From positions 1 to 53,811 of the forward strand of contig JAFGLD010000090.1 in the NCBI GenBank assembly GCA_016928235.1: 53,811 bases of DNA. The letters are read 5' to 3'. The translations under genes and the position numbers were made by a program. This DNA is from Anaerolineae bacterium. Lineage in GTDB: Bacteria; Chloroflexota; Anaerolineae; Aggregatilineales; UBA3940. The notes under the pieces are model-generated. The model was not told the DNA's origin. It made no database searches and saw only the letters and a program-made list of their open reading frames with translations. Shown here in pieces: positions 1-7,868 of this stretch; positions within the stretch are counted from its first letter, which is position 1; every line of letters begins with the position of its first letter.

Positions 1-2
1 AT

Positions 3-58
3 GGGCTTCTCGTGATAAGGGATTTGGTATTCACCTCTTTCTTACCACGAAAGCCCTT
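3..58 (+). terminator. Imperfect hairpin followed by a T-run
   Basis: GGGCTTcTCGTGaTAAG near position 4 pairs with CTTAcCACGAaAGCCC near position 41, with mismatches, across a loop of about 20 bases. A TTTT run follows. It fits a rho-independent terminator for a plus-strand gene left of the window, and it also lies just beyond the 3' end of prfB. The stem has mismatches, so this is tentative. Confidence 0.4.
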
Positions 59-98
59 TTATCGTCCAGTTTTGGCGAAGGTATTGTAACGCTGAACC

Positions 99-1176
99 TT
101 ACGCTCCACGCAGAAAAGCCTCCATAAACACATCTAGCTGCCCATCGAGAACAGCCAACGTGTTAGCAGTCTCATGCCCTGTGCGATGGTCCTTGACCAT
201 CTGGTAAGGATGCAAAACATAGGACCGTATCTGATTGCCAAAGTTGGCATCGACATAATCCCCCTTAAGAGCTACGCGCTCGGCCTCCTGGCGTTGATGC
301 GCCATCTCCAAGAGCCGTGCACGCAGCACACGCATGGCGCTCTCGCGGTTTTGTGTCAAAGACCGCTCGTTCTGACAACTGACAACAATGCCGGTTGGCT
401 TGTGTGTGATCCGGATCGCCGTCTCATTTTTCTGGACATTCTGCCCTCCAGCCCCACTCGACTTATATGTATCGATGTCCAGATCGTTAGGATTGATATC
501 GACTTCGACATCGCCATGAACATCGGGCCAGACTTCCACCAGGGCAAATGACGTGTGACGCCTGTGAGACGAGTCGAAGGGAGAAAGCCGGACGAGACGA
601 TGCACGCCCCGCTCCGCTCGCAAATAACCATACACCCAATCGCCGCTGATCGTCATTGTCACGCTCTTGATCCCTGTTTCATCCCCCTCACTCCGGTCAA
701 GCGTTTGCGTCTTATACCCATGCAACTCGGCCCATTTTAGATACATACGCTCAATCATCTGTGCCCAATCCATCGCATCTACACCACCTGTACCCGCATG
801 GATAGCCAGGATAGCACCTTCGCCATCGTAATCGCCGGACAACAAAGTGATAAGTTCCAACTGCTCAAACAAGCGACCCAATTCATCAACTTCAACAGCA
901 ATCTCAGCCTGGATCGTATCATCGTTCAGATGCGCCAATTCAAGTGCATCATTGATGCGGATCATAACGCCATCCCATCTTTCCAGCTCGGACCGCATCT
1001 GAGCAGCTTTTTGCATCAGAGCCTGGGCAGCACGTGCGTCATCCCAAAAACCCGGCTCGCTTGACTGAGCTTCTATCTTCGCTAACTCGACTCGCTTTTC
1101 GGCTAAGTCAAAGACGCTCCATGAGATTCTGTATTCTCTCAGACAAATGGTTCAGTTCACCAATTAAAGCATCCAC
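99..1176 (-). CDS. prfB: Peptide chain release factor 2 with +1 programmed frameshift
   Basis: Class I release factor that reads UGA and UAA in the ribosomal A site and triggers peptidyl-tRNA hydrolysis. The catalytic GAGGQNVQ motif and the RF2-type codon-recognition tripeptide SPF (in RLSPFDSSHRRHTSFA) are both visible. An uninterrupted frame starts only at 1016 with MQKAAQM, too short for RF2. The missing N-terminus lies in another frame: GTG at 1176-1174, preceded by AGGAG, reads MDALIGELNHLSERIQNL, then MERL, then an in-frame TGA at 1110-1108. The site is GGAG CGT CTT TGA C, the classic RF2 slip site with an internal Shine-Dalgarno-like GGAG. After a +1 shift the reading continues as DLAEKRVELAKIEAQSSEPG and joins the long frame. 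Low RF2 would thus raise frameshifting (known autoregulation). It lies 30 bases downstream of ftsY and is probably cotranscribed with it. Confidence 0.95.
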
Positions 1177-1206
1177 AAGATGTCACTCCTCAACAAAATA
1201 AGTTCG

Positions 1207-2100
1207 TTACTCAAACAAACTGTCGACAAAAGCCTGGGCATCAAATGGCAGAAGATCATCCAACCCCTCCCCTACCCCAACATAGCGAACCGGCAATCCA
1301 AGCTCATGACCAACAGCAAACACCATACCACCACGCGCAGTGCTATCCAGCTTGGAGATGATTACACCCGTGACACCAATATCATCTTTGAAGTGTTTTG
1401 CCTGAGATAATGCATTCTGTCCTGTCGTCCCATCTAAAACAAGCCAGACCTCGTGCGGGGCTTCATGGACATTCTTTTCGGCAACGCGACGCACTTTCTT
1501 CAACTCTTCCATGAGGTTGTACTTCGTATGCAGTCGCCCGGCAGTGTCGACGATTAGCAGGTTGTAACCCCGCGCCCGTGACGCCCGCAGGGCATCGTAG
1601 GTCACAGCCCCCGGATCACTGCCGCTCTGTCCTGCAATCACAGGTACGTTCAATCGCTCTCCCCAGGTCTGCAGTTGCTCGATCGCTGCCGCCCGGAATG
1701 TATCGGCAGCGGCAAGCATTACCTTCCAATCATCCTCGACAAACTGCCTGGACAACTTGGCAATGGTCGTCGTCTTTCCTGAACCATTAACACCCACAAC
1801 CAGGATCACGTTGAGCAAGCGTTTGCGATCCAGCGAAGGGATTGTATGGGGGGGCAATAGTTCCAGCAATGTCTCCTTGAGAGCCGTTTCGAGTTGACTG
1901 CGTGTGGTCAACCCTTCGTCACTCACGCGCTTTTTTAGATTGGACGTGACCATCAAAGCAGTCTGCACGCCTAGATCGGCCTGCACGAGTGCCGCTTCGA
2001 GATCATCCCACACGCTTTCGTCTAACTCTGTTACGCCTAAAAGTGTTGCAATCCGGCCCACGAAAGCCTGCCGGGTTCGATTGAGGGAATTACGGAACAC
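1207..2100 (-). CDS. ftsY: Signal recognition particle receptor FtsY
   Basis: GTPase that docks SRP-ribosome complexes at the membrane for cotranslational insertion. The 297-residue protein is essentially the N and G domains. The P-loop GVNGSGKTTTIAKL, the DTAGRLHTKYNLMEELKKV segment and the STARGG motif near the C-terminus are all FtsY/SRP54 signatures, and the RH(T/N)KYNLMEEL form favours FtsY over Ffh. The long acidic A domain of enterobacterial FtsY is absent, as in many other phyla. The start is GTG at 2100 with AGGAG upstream, because the codon just before it in frame is followed further back by a stop. An extended -10 (TGGTATAAT on the minus strand at 2138-2133) lies about 33 bases upstream. 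Confidence 0.95.
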   Translation of the reverse strand: MFRNSLNRTRQAFVGRIATLLGVTELDESVWDDLEAALVQADLGVQTALMVTSNLKKRVSDEGLTTRSQLETALKETLLELLPPHTIPSLDRKRLLNVILVVGVNGSGKTTTIAKLSRQFVEDDWKVMLAAADTFRAAAIEQLQTWGERLNVPVIAGQSGSDPGAVTYDALRASRARGYNLLIVDTAGRLHTKYNLMEELKKVRRVAEKNVHEAPHEVWLVLDGTTGQNALSQAKHFKDDIGVTGVIISKLDSTARGGMVFAVGHELGLPVRYVGVGEGLDDLLPFDAQAFVDSLFE

Positions 2101-2132
2101 GTTTCATTCATCTCCTGTTCAAAAGCCCGGCG

Positions 2133-2138
2133 ATTATA
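2133..2138 (-). promoter_or_regulatory. -10 element of the ftsY-prfB operon
   Basis: Read on the minus strand the sequence is TGGTATAAT, a perfect -10 hexamer with an extended TGn motif, 32 bases before the GTG of ftsY. No convincing -35 is seen. Confidence 0.55.
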
Positions 2139-2349
2139 CCACAAATTGAGTGGATTCCGTGAGACCTCCGCAATAGATCAGCAGACTCGTCACTCTCGAT
2201 GATCCGGGAGATTGACTGCTCGACATCACAACAGGCGGGACGCTATGAACTGGTCATCGAAGCCAATGACGCTTTTCAACTCGCGCAGAGCGATGCCCGG
2301 AGTTCAGTCGAACTGCAAAGCATCCTGTGCATCCACTCGCGCTCTAGGC
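2139..2349. other. ftsY-moaC intergenic region with a possible orphan ORF
   Basis: Between the divergent promoters, a plus-strand frame from ATG 2199 to TAA 2354 encodes 51 residues (MIREIDCSTSQQAGRYELVI and onward). The composition looks protein-like (YELVIEANDAFQLAQSD), but there is no good ribosome binding site and the stop overlaps the moaC -10. It could be a gene remnant. I do not recognise the family. Confidence 0.25.
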
Positions 2350-2355
2350 TATAAT
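2350..2355 (+). promoter_or_regulatory. -10 element upstream of moaC
   Basis: GGCTATAATG contains a perfect TATAAT 48 bases before the moaC start. The expected -35 position carries only TGTGCA-like sequence. Confidence 0.5.
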
Positions 2356-2403
2356 GTCATCATCATTTGAAGCCTCCAAATACTTACAACAGGATACCAA
2401 TCC

Positions 2404-2880
2404 GTGAGCCACTTGACTCACCTCGATAAGACCGGACAGGCCAGCATGGTTGATGTTGGCCACAAACCCGACACTGAACGATTAGCCATTGCGCGAGGTC
2501 GCGTTACCATGAGCCATGATACTCTGGCACTCATCCAACAGGGCGCGCTCCAAAAAGGCGATGTTCTGGCTGTGGCGCGCATCGCCGGCACAATGGCGGC
2601 CAAGCGCACAGCAGAGCTGATACCTCTCTGCCATCCCCTGCCTATCACACACATCGATGTCTCCCTGTCGATCGATGAAGCGGACTCGGCCATCCTGATT
2701 GAGGCCAGCGTCAAAACTGTCGGCAAAACAGGGGTCGAAATGGAGGCTTTGACGGCCGTCTCTGTTGCAGCACTTACTATCTACGATATGGCCAAAGCCG
2801 TTCAGCGTGATATGCAGATCGAAGCCATTCGCCTTGTCGAAAAGCACGGTGGGCAATCCGGCGATGTGGTATTGGAATAG
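2404..2880 (+). CDS. moaC: Cyclic pyranopterin monophosphate synthase MoaC
   Basis: Second step of molybdenum cofactor synthesis: converts the 3',8-cyclo-GTP made by MoaA to cyclic pyranopterin monophosphate. The 158-residue length is normal. Signatures seen are [18 protein letters not shown] at the N-terminus, the conserved [11 protein letters not shown] loop, and [20 protein letters not shown] with the active-site Lys/Glu region and the DMAKA segment. The start is GTG (SHLTH follows), with AGGA about 10 bases upstream. The next gene begins 9 bases after the stop and encodes the molybdopterin synthase subunits, so the pair forms a Moco operon. moaA, moaB, moeA and mogA are not in the window. 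Confidence 0.95.
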   Translation: MSHLTHLDKTGQASMVDVGHKPDTERLAIARGRVTMSHDTLALIQQGALQKGDVLAVARIAGTMAAKRTAELIPLCHPLPITHIDVSLSIDEADSAILIEASVKTVGKTGVEMEALTAVSVAALTIYDMAKAVQRDMQIEAIRLVEKHGGQSGDVVLE

Positions 2881-2889
2881 ATCGTAACG

Positions 2890-4791
2890 ATGCTTATCAA
2901 CGTTCGCTTCTTTGCAATTCTCCGCGACCGGGCAGGAATGGATCACATGGACATGGAGCTGGCAGAGCCCACCAGTGTCAAAACATTCCTGGAGCTGCTT
3001 GCCGAAGACATCCCTAAGCTCCACCCCCTGATCACGACTACATTGGTCGCCATCAACCAGGAATACGCCTTCCCGGATACTATCATCCAAGACGGCGATG
3101 AGGTTGCCCTCTTTCCCCCTGTTAGCGGCGGTCATGTAACCGTCTGGCCCGAATATTTCGCGATCACACAACACGCGCTCGACATTGATGGGATTGTCAG
3201 CCGGATCACCGATTCTCAAACCGGCGCGACCTACCTGTTCGTCGGAACGGTGCGCGGCATCACACAACATGACAAGGGGCGGCTGAGCACCGAGCACCTG
3301 GTTTACGAAGCCTACTCACCAATGGCCGAGCAGAAGCTGCGCCAGATAGCCGAGGAAATCCGGCAAAGATATCCCAAAGTCCAGGGGATAGCAATCGTGC
3401 AGCGGATCGGGAAGCTGGCGATTGGAGAGACGACAGTCCTGGTTGCCTGCGCCGCGGGACACCGTAAAGACGGTTGTCTCGAAGCGGCTCAATATGGCAT
3501 CGACCGCCTGAAAGAGATCGTCCCAGTTTGGAAGAAAGAGATCAGCCCCGGAGGAGAGGTCTGGGTTGAGGGGCATTACCATCCCACCCCAAGTGATGTT
3601 CGGATAGTAAAACCCCAACCCTTGCCGACGGGAAGGCAGACAGAAGAAACGCTGTCCTTCACATTGAAATGCTCAACATGCGATCGGCAGTATCCCTGGA
3701 CATCGGCTCAAGTCCACTGTTCATGTGGCAGCCCGTTGGAACCGGCAAACACACCGCGCTTCGATGAGAGGCTTATTGTCCGGCAAGCCGCTTCAATGTG
3801 GCGTTATCGATCGCTGCTCATGCCGTCAGGAGTGGCGTGTGTTACGCTAGGCGAAGGCTGGACACCACTTATCACCGTCGAAGCTCTGGAGAGGGTCATT
3901 CATCTCAAAATGGAAAGCCTGAACCCAACCGGATCTTTCAAAGCTCGTGGCGCATCGATGCTGGTCAGCCTGCTCAAGACACAGCGCATCGGACGGATCC
4001 ACGACGACTCCTCCGGAAACGCAGGGGCTGCACTGGCGGCTTACGCGGCACGAGCCGGGTTGTCTGCGCGGGTATATGTCCCGGATACTGCCGCGCCCCA
4101 CAAGCTTGCCCAGATCGAGCTATATGGCGCACAATTATACCGTGTCGCAGGCCCGCGTGAGGCAGCAACACAGGCCGCCCAACAAGCATCGAACAATGGT
4201 ACATCGTTCTACGCAAGCCATGTCTACAACCCCTCCTTTATCTCGGCCTACAAATCGACCGCCTATGAGTTGTGGGAACAATTAGATCACCGGGCCCCAG
4301 ATATCATCGTCATGCCTGTAGGCCATGGCACACAACTGCTGGGTATAGCTGCCGGCTTCAACGATCTACTCCAGGCAGGTATCATCGATCATCTACCAAG
4401 ATTAATTGGGGTGCAAGCACAAGCCTGTGCACCCTTATGGTATCTGTCCAAACACAGTACACAATACGGCGATCCGCCAACCGCTCTTCCTACGCTTGCT
4501 GATGGCATCCACATCTCACATCCAACCAGGGGCAAGCAGGTCATCGATGCTATTAACAGCAGTGATGGAGAGATCATCGCCGTCAGTGAAGCGGAAATTC
4601 GCCAGGGCATCAAGGCATTGGCGTACATGGGCATACTCGTCGAGCCCACCAGCGCTGTCGTATGGCCTGCGTTACAACAGATTACCGTTCAACGCTCAAG
4701 AGATGCTACAATCGTCCTGATCATGACGGGTTCCGGTCTTGGTTGGAGAATGGAAGGCTGTCATCCTTACAGCGACAACCAAAGGTCATAG
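2890..4791 (+). CDS. MoaD-MoaE-threonine-synthase-like triple fusion
   Basis: One uninterrupted 633-residue frame. Residues 1-81 are MoaD (ubiquitin fold) ending in the diagnostic PPVSGG, where Gly81 would normally be the free C-terminus that carries the thiocarboxylate. Residues 82 to about 232 are MoaE, with HRKDGCLEAAQYGIDRLKE and PVWKKE (Lys215/216), the catalytic region of molybdopterin synthase. Residues about 255-633 resemble threonine synthase and related fold-type II PLP enzymes: a Cys4 zinc-ribbon-like start (Cys261, 264, 277, 279), the PLP lysine Lys351 in NPTGSFKARG, and the SSGNAGAALAAYAARAG loop. SFKARGA is closer to dehydratases than the SFKDRG of threonine synthase, so its substrate is open. 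MoaD-MoaE fusions are known (mycobacterial MoaX, which is cleaved after the Gly-Gly), and the same processing would be needed here. No frameshift is seen at either junction. Confidence 0.85.
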   Translation: MLINVRFFAILRDRAGMDHMDMELAEPTSVKTFLELLAEDIPKLHPLITTTLVAINQEYAFPDTIIQDGDEVALFPPVSGGHVTVWPEYFAITQHALDIDGIVSRITDSQTGATYLFVGTVRGITQHDKGRLSTEHLVYEAYSPMAEQKLRQIAEEIRQRYPKVQGIAIVQRIGKLAIGETTVLVACAAGHRKDGCLEAAQYGIDRLKEIVPVWKKEISPGGEVWVEGHYHPTPSDVRIVKPQPLPTGRQTEETLSFTLKCSTCDRQYPWTSAQVHCSCGSPLEPANTPRFDERLIVRQAASMWRYRSLLMPSGVACVTLGEGWTPLITVEALERVIHLKMESLNPTGSFKARGASMLVSLLKTQRIGRIHDDSSGNAGAALAAYAARAGLSARVYVPDTAAPHKLAQIELYGAQLYRVAGPREAATQAAQQASNNGTSFYASHVYNPSFISAYKSTAYELWEQLDHRAPDIIVMPVGHGTQLLGIAAGFNDLLQAGIIDHLPRLIGVQAQACAPLWYLSKHSTQYGDPPTALPTLADGIHISHPTRGKQVIDAINSSDGEIIAVSEAEIRQGIKALAYMGILVEPTSAVVWPALQQITVQRSRDATIVLIMTGSGLGWRMEGCHPYSDNQRS

Positions 4792-4950
4792 AGATGAGAG
4801 GGTGGGGAAAAGCACGGCCCTCATGAGAAATTATCAGACATTGGGTAGGAACCTCCAGTCATCGATCAGAAATCGTTGGTCAACACCCATCGAGATATGT
4901 ATCCAAAATGGCTTTGGTCATTTTTCATTGCAACCGAAAGGTCCAAGACT

Positions 4951-6180
4951 ATGCGCCGTGTTGTCATAACAGGAATCGGAATAATCAGTCCATTAGGACA
5001 CACTGCTCAAGAAACATGGGAAGCCATCAAAGACGGTCGTTCCGGAATAGGCCCCATTACGCTTCTGGATGTCAGCAATTTCGAAGTCAAACATGCCGCC
5101 GAAGTCAAGAACTTCGACCCCACAACTGTACTTGACCGCCGTGAAGCGCGGCGCCAGGACAGATTCGAATGGTTTGCCAACGCCGCGGCAACAGAAGCAT
5201 TACGACACAGTGGGCTCGAAATCACCGAGGAGAACAATTCAAGAATAGGGGTGGCTATCAGCAGCGGAATAGGCGGCCTAGCAACCCTGGAAGAGCAGGT
5301 AAAGCTGCTCCAGGCCAAAGGGCCAAGAAGCCTGAGCCCGTTCGGGATACCCAGAATTATGGGCAATGGAGCCGCAGGCTCGGTTAGTATCCTCAACAAA
5401 ATCCACGGCCCATCCTTTTCGGTGGCATCTGCCTGTGCCTCCGGAGCAGACGGTATTGGCACGGCAACTCTGCTGATTCGCTCCGGCATCGTCGATGTGA
5501 TGATAGCGGGCGGTTCGGAAGCCCCTATTACAGGACTGGGCATAGGAGGATTCGAACGGATCGGCGCAGCCAGCCTCCGCGATTCTGAGACACCATCACC
5601 CTTCAGTCATGATCGTGATGGCCTGATAGTCGGCGAAGGCGCAGGCATCCTAATTTTGGAGAATCTGGAACATGCCCGTGCCCGGAAAGCTGACATTCTC
5701 GGCGAGATAATCGGGTATGGCGCCTCTGCTGACGCGCATCACATCACCGCCCCCACAGAAGACGGTAGTGGAAGCGCGAAGGCCATAAAATACGCCTTGG
5801 AAAACGCAGGTATATCGCCGGGAAATGTCGACTACATCAATGCTCATGGGACGGGAACCCAACTCAATGACGAGGCCGAGACCAACTCTATCAAATTAGC
5901 ATTGGGAACACACGCCTACAATATCCCTATCAGCTCAACGAAAAGTATGACTGGCCATATAATGGGGGCCACTGGAGCCATCGAGGCCATTTTCTGTATT
6001 CAGGCAATTCGTGATGGTATCATTCCCCCAACAATTAACTATCGAGGCCCCGATCCGGTCTGTGATCTCGACTACGTTCCTAATAAGGCCAGAGAAAAGG
6101 AGATCACAATAGCTATGAGTAATTCTTTTGGCTTTGGGGGCCACAACGCGGTGTTAATATTCAAGGCATTCAAGAATTAG
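4951..6180 (+). CDS. fabF: Beta-ketoacyl-ACP synthase II
   Basis: Elongating condensing enzyme of type II fatty acid synthesis, joining malonyl-ACP to acyl-ACP in the cytoplasm. The Cys-His-His triad is complete: Cys162 in ASACASGADGIG, His299 in NAHGTGTQLNDE and His336 in STKSMTGHIMGATGA. The GFGGHNAVLIF end is also typical. The frame is open back to 4876, but MRRVVITGIGIISPLG at 4951 matches the family start and has GAAAGG upstream, giving 409 residues (normal size). It precedes rnc, a common bacterial order, but acpP is not next to it here. Confidence 0.95.
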   Translation: MRRVVITGIGIISPLGHTAQETWEAIKDGRSGIGPITLLDVSNFEVKHAAEVKNFDPTTVLDRREARRQDRFEWFANAAATEALRHSGLEITEENNSRIGVAISSGIGGLATLEEQVKLLQAKGPRSLSPFGIPRIMGNGAAGSVSILNKIHGPSFSVASACASGADGIGTATLLIRSGIVDVMIAGGSEAPITGLGIGGFERIGAASLRDSETPSPFSHDRDGLIVGEGAGILILENLEHARARKADILGEIIGYGASADAHHITAPTEDGSGSAKAIKYALENAGISPGNVDYINAHGTGTQLNDEAETNSIKLALGTHAYNIPISSTKSMTGHIMGATGAIEAIFCIQAIRDGIIPPTINYRGPDPVCDLDYVPNKAREKEITIAMSNSFGFGGHNAVLIFKAFKN

Positions 6181-6270
6181 GAATGAGAAGTGATTAACTT
6201 ACCCATCCATAGCAGTCTCAACCGGGAAAGTTATCGAGTCGCCATACCTTAGGAACTAAATTATCTAAAC

Positions 6271-6981
6271 ATGACAAACACCCTCGATCTCAGTCAATTG
6301 CAGCAAATCACAGGTATCCAGTTTCGTGACGAGCATATTCTGGAGCACAGCCTGACACATCCTTCCTACCGCAATGAACATCCCGGCCTCAAGCTGCAAG
6401 ACAATGAACGGTTGGAATTTCTCGGTGATGCTGTCCTGGACTTTATCAGCGGAGAGTGGCTGTATGAGCGATATCCGGACGGCTCAGAAGGCTATCTGAC
6501 TCGTTTGAGATCCGCCCTCGTCAGGACAGAGACACTCGCCGGATTTAGCATCCACTTCAGCCTCGATCAGGCCCTTTTGCTGGGACGCGGTGAGGAAGAA
6601 CACGGTGGGCGGCAACGAGCAAACAACCTCTGTGCCGTGTTCGAGGCTTTTGTCGGCGCTATTTATCTCGATCAGGGTATACAGGTCGTGCGCGATCTGG
6701 TGTTTCCTTTCTTCGAGGAAGCGCTGGAGACCATCCTGCAGCACGACTTGCACAAAGACCCCAAGAGTCTGCTTCAAGAATGGAGCCAGGCCAATATAGG
6801 GCTGACTCCGAGCTACCAGACCATCGACACTCAGGGGCCCGATCACGCCAAGCTCTTTACAGTGGCTGTATATCTTGGGGATAAACGCTATGGGGAAGGC
6901 CGCGGAACAAATAAACAGTCTGCCGCACAAGCAGCAGCACAGCAAGCCCTTGAGATACTGAAGTCGTCGCCCGAATCATGA
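6271..6981 (+). CDS. rnc: Ribonuclease III
   Basis: Double-strand-specific endonuclease for rRNA and mRNA processing. The 236-residue protein has the signature NERLEFLGDAVLDF in the N-terminal RNase III domain, the second acidic cluster NLCAVFEAFVGAIYLDQG, and a C-terminal double-stranded RNA-binding domain (from about DPKSLLQEW to the KQSAAQAAAQQALEIL helix). Its stop overlaps the ATG of the next gene (ATGA), so the two are translationally coupled. Confidence 0.95.
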   Translation: MTNTLDLSQLQQITGIQFRDEHILEHSLTHPSYRNEHPGLKLQDNERLEFLGDAVLDFISGEWLYERYPDGSEGYLTRLRSALVRTETLAGFSIHFSLDQALLLGRGEEEHGGRQRANNLCAVFEAFVGAIYLDQGIQVVRDLVFPFFEEALETILQHDLHKDPKSLLQEWSQANIGLTPSYQTIDTQGPDHAKLFTVAVYLGDKRYGEGRGTNKQSAAQAAAQQALEILKSSPES

Positions 6982-7868
6982 AGAGGTTACTGGTTACCGG
7001 TGCCGGCGGGAACCTTGGCAGACCCCTATCAACTTTGGCTGCTTCCCAGTTCGACACAACAAGCATCTACTATCACCATTCGACAGTTGGGGGCGGCAAC
7101 CCTGTTCAGCTCGATCTTCGGGAAGCCCAGGCGGTCACAGCCCTGATTAACACTATCCGCCCCGATGTTATCATCCACGCCGCCGCTTCAGAGCGAAGCG
7201 ATGATATGGTCGAGACCAACCGCGTCGCCGCGATCAACATCAGCCAATCCGCGCAAGAAACAGGGGCCCGCCTGATTGCGATCTCGACGGATTTGGTCTT
7301 CGATGGGACGGCTCCACCCTACGACGAAGAGGCTCACCCTACCCCACTCAGCCCTTATGGTCGCGTCAAGGCCGAGAATGAACAACGCTTTCTGTTGTAC
7401 AACAACTGCCTGATCGTAAGAACAAGCATCATCTACGATCTGCATCCATCCAACAACCAGGTCAAATGGCTCCAGGGATTGATCGAGAAAGGACAGTCTA
7501 TTCCTTTGTTTGTCGACGAAATCAGGCAACCAATCTGGGCCTGGAATCTGGCCGCCGTCTTGATCGAACTGGGTAACAGCCCGGTAACCGGCGTTATGAA
7601 CGTTGCAGGGCCGCAAAGCCTGAGTCGATGGCAATATGGATGTGCCCTACTAAGCGCCATGGGGCATCAACCAGAGTTACTGGCACAACCTGTCTACGCA
7701 GCACAGATTGCCCCGCAACGCCCACGAGACTGCACACTTAGCCTCAGCAAGGCTCGCTCCACACTCAAAACACACTTACTCGACCTGAACACAGCATTGG
7801 CGTTAGCCAGAGAAAAGCTCCGGCTATCAGGGCCAACCAACCTCAACAACAACCAGTCGATGATCTGA
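6978..7868 (+). CDS. dTDP-4-dehydrorhamnose reductase-like (RmlD family) SDR
   Basis: NAD(P)-dependent reductase of the extended SDR superfamily, closest in pattern to RmlD/MAT2B-type sugar reductases. The N-terminal Rossmann motif TGAGGNLGRPL, ISTDLVFDGTAPPYDE and the catalytic YGRVKAE (YxxxK) are seen, in 296 residues (normal for RmlD). The neighbours are not nucleotide-sugar genes, so the substrate cannot be inferred. Its start overlaps the rnc stop by 4 bases, and its 3' end overlaps the convergent minus-strand gene by 42 bases. Confidence 0.75.
   Translation: MKRLLVTGAGGNLGRPLSTLAASQFDTTSIYYHHSTVGGGNPVQLDLREAQAVTALINTIRPDVIIHAAASERSDDMVETNRVAAINISQSAQETGARLIAISTDLVFDGTAPPYDEEAHPTPLSPYGRVKAENEQRFLLYNNCLIVRTSIIYDLHPSNNQVKWLQGLIEKGQSIPLFVDEIRQPIWAWNLAAVLIELGNSPVTGVMNVAGPQSLSRWQYGCALLSAMGHQPELLAQPVYAAQIAPQRPRDCTLSLSKARSTLKTHLLDLNTALALAREKLRLSGPTNLNNNQSMI

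Noticed and set aside
2482-3297. Long minus-strand frame of 271 residues opposite moaC and the fusion gene
   Set aside because: It is a mirror of two clearly coding genes. No start signal and no protein family pattern.
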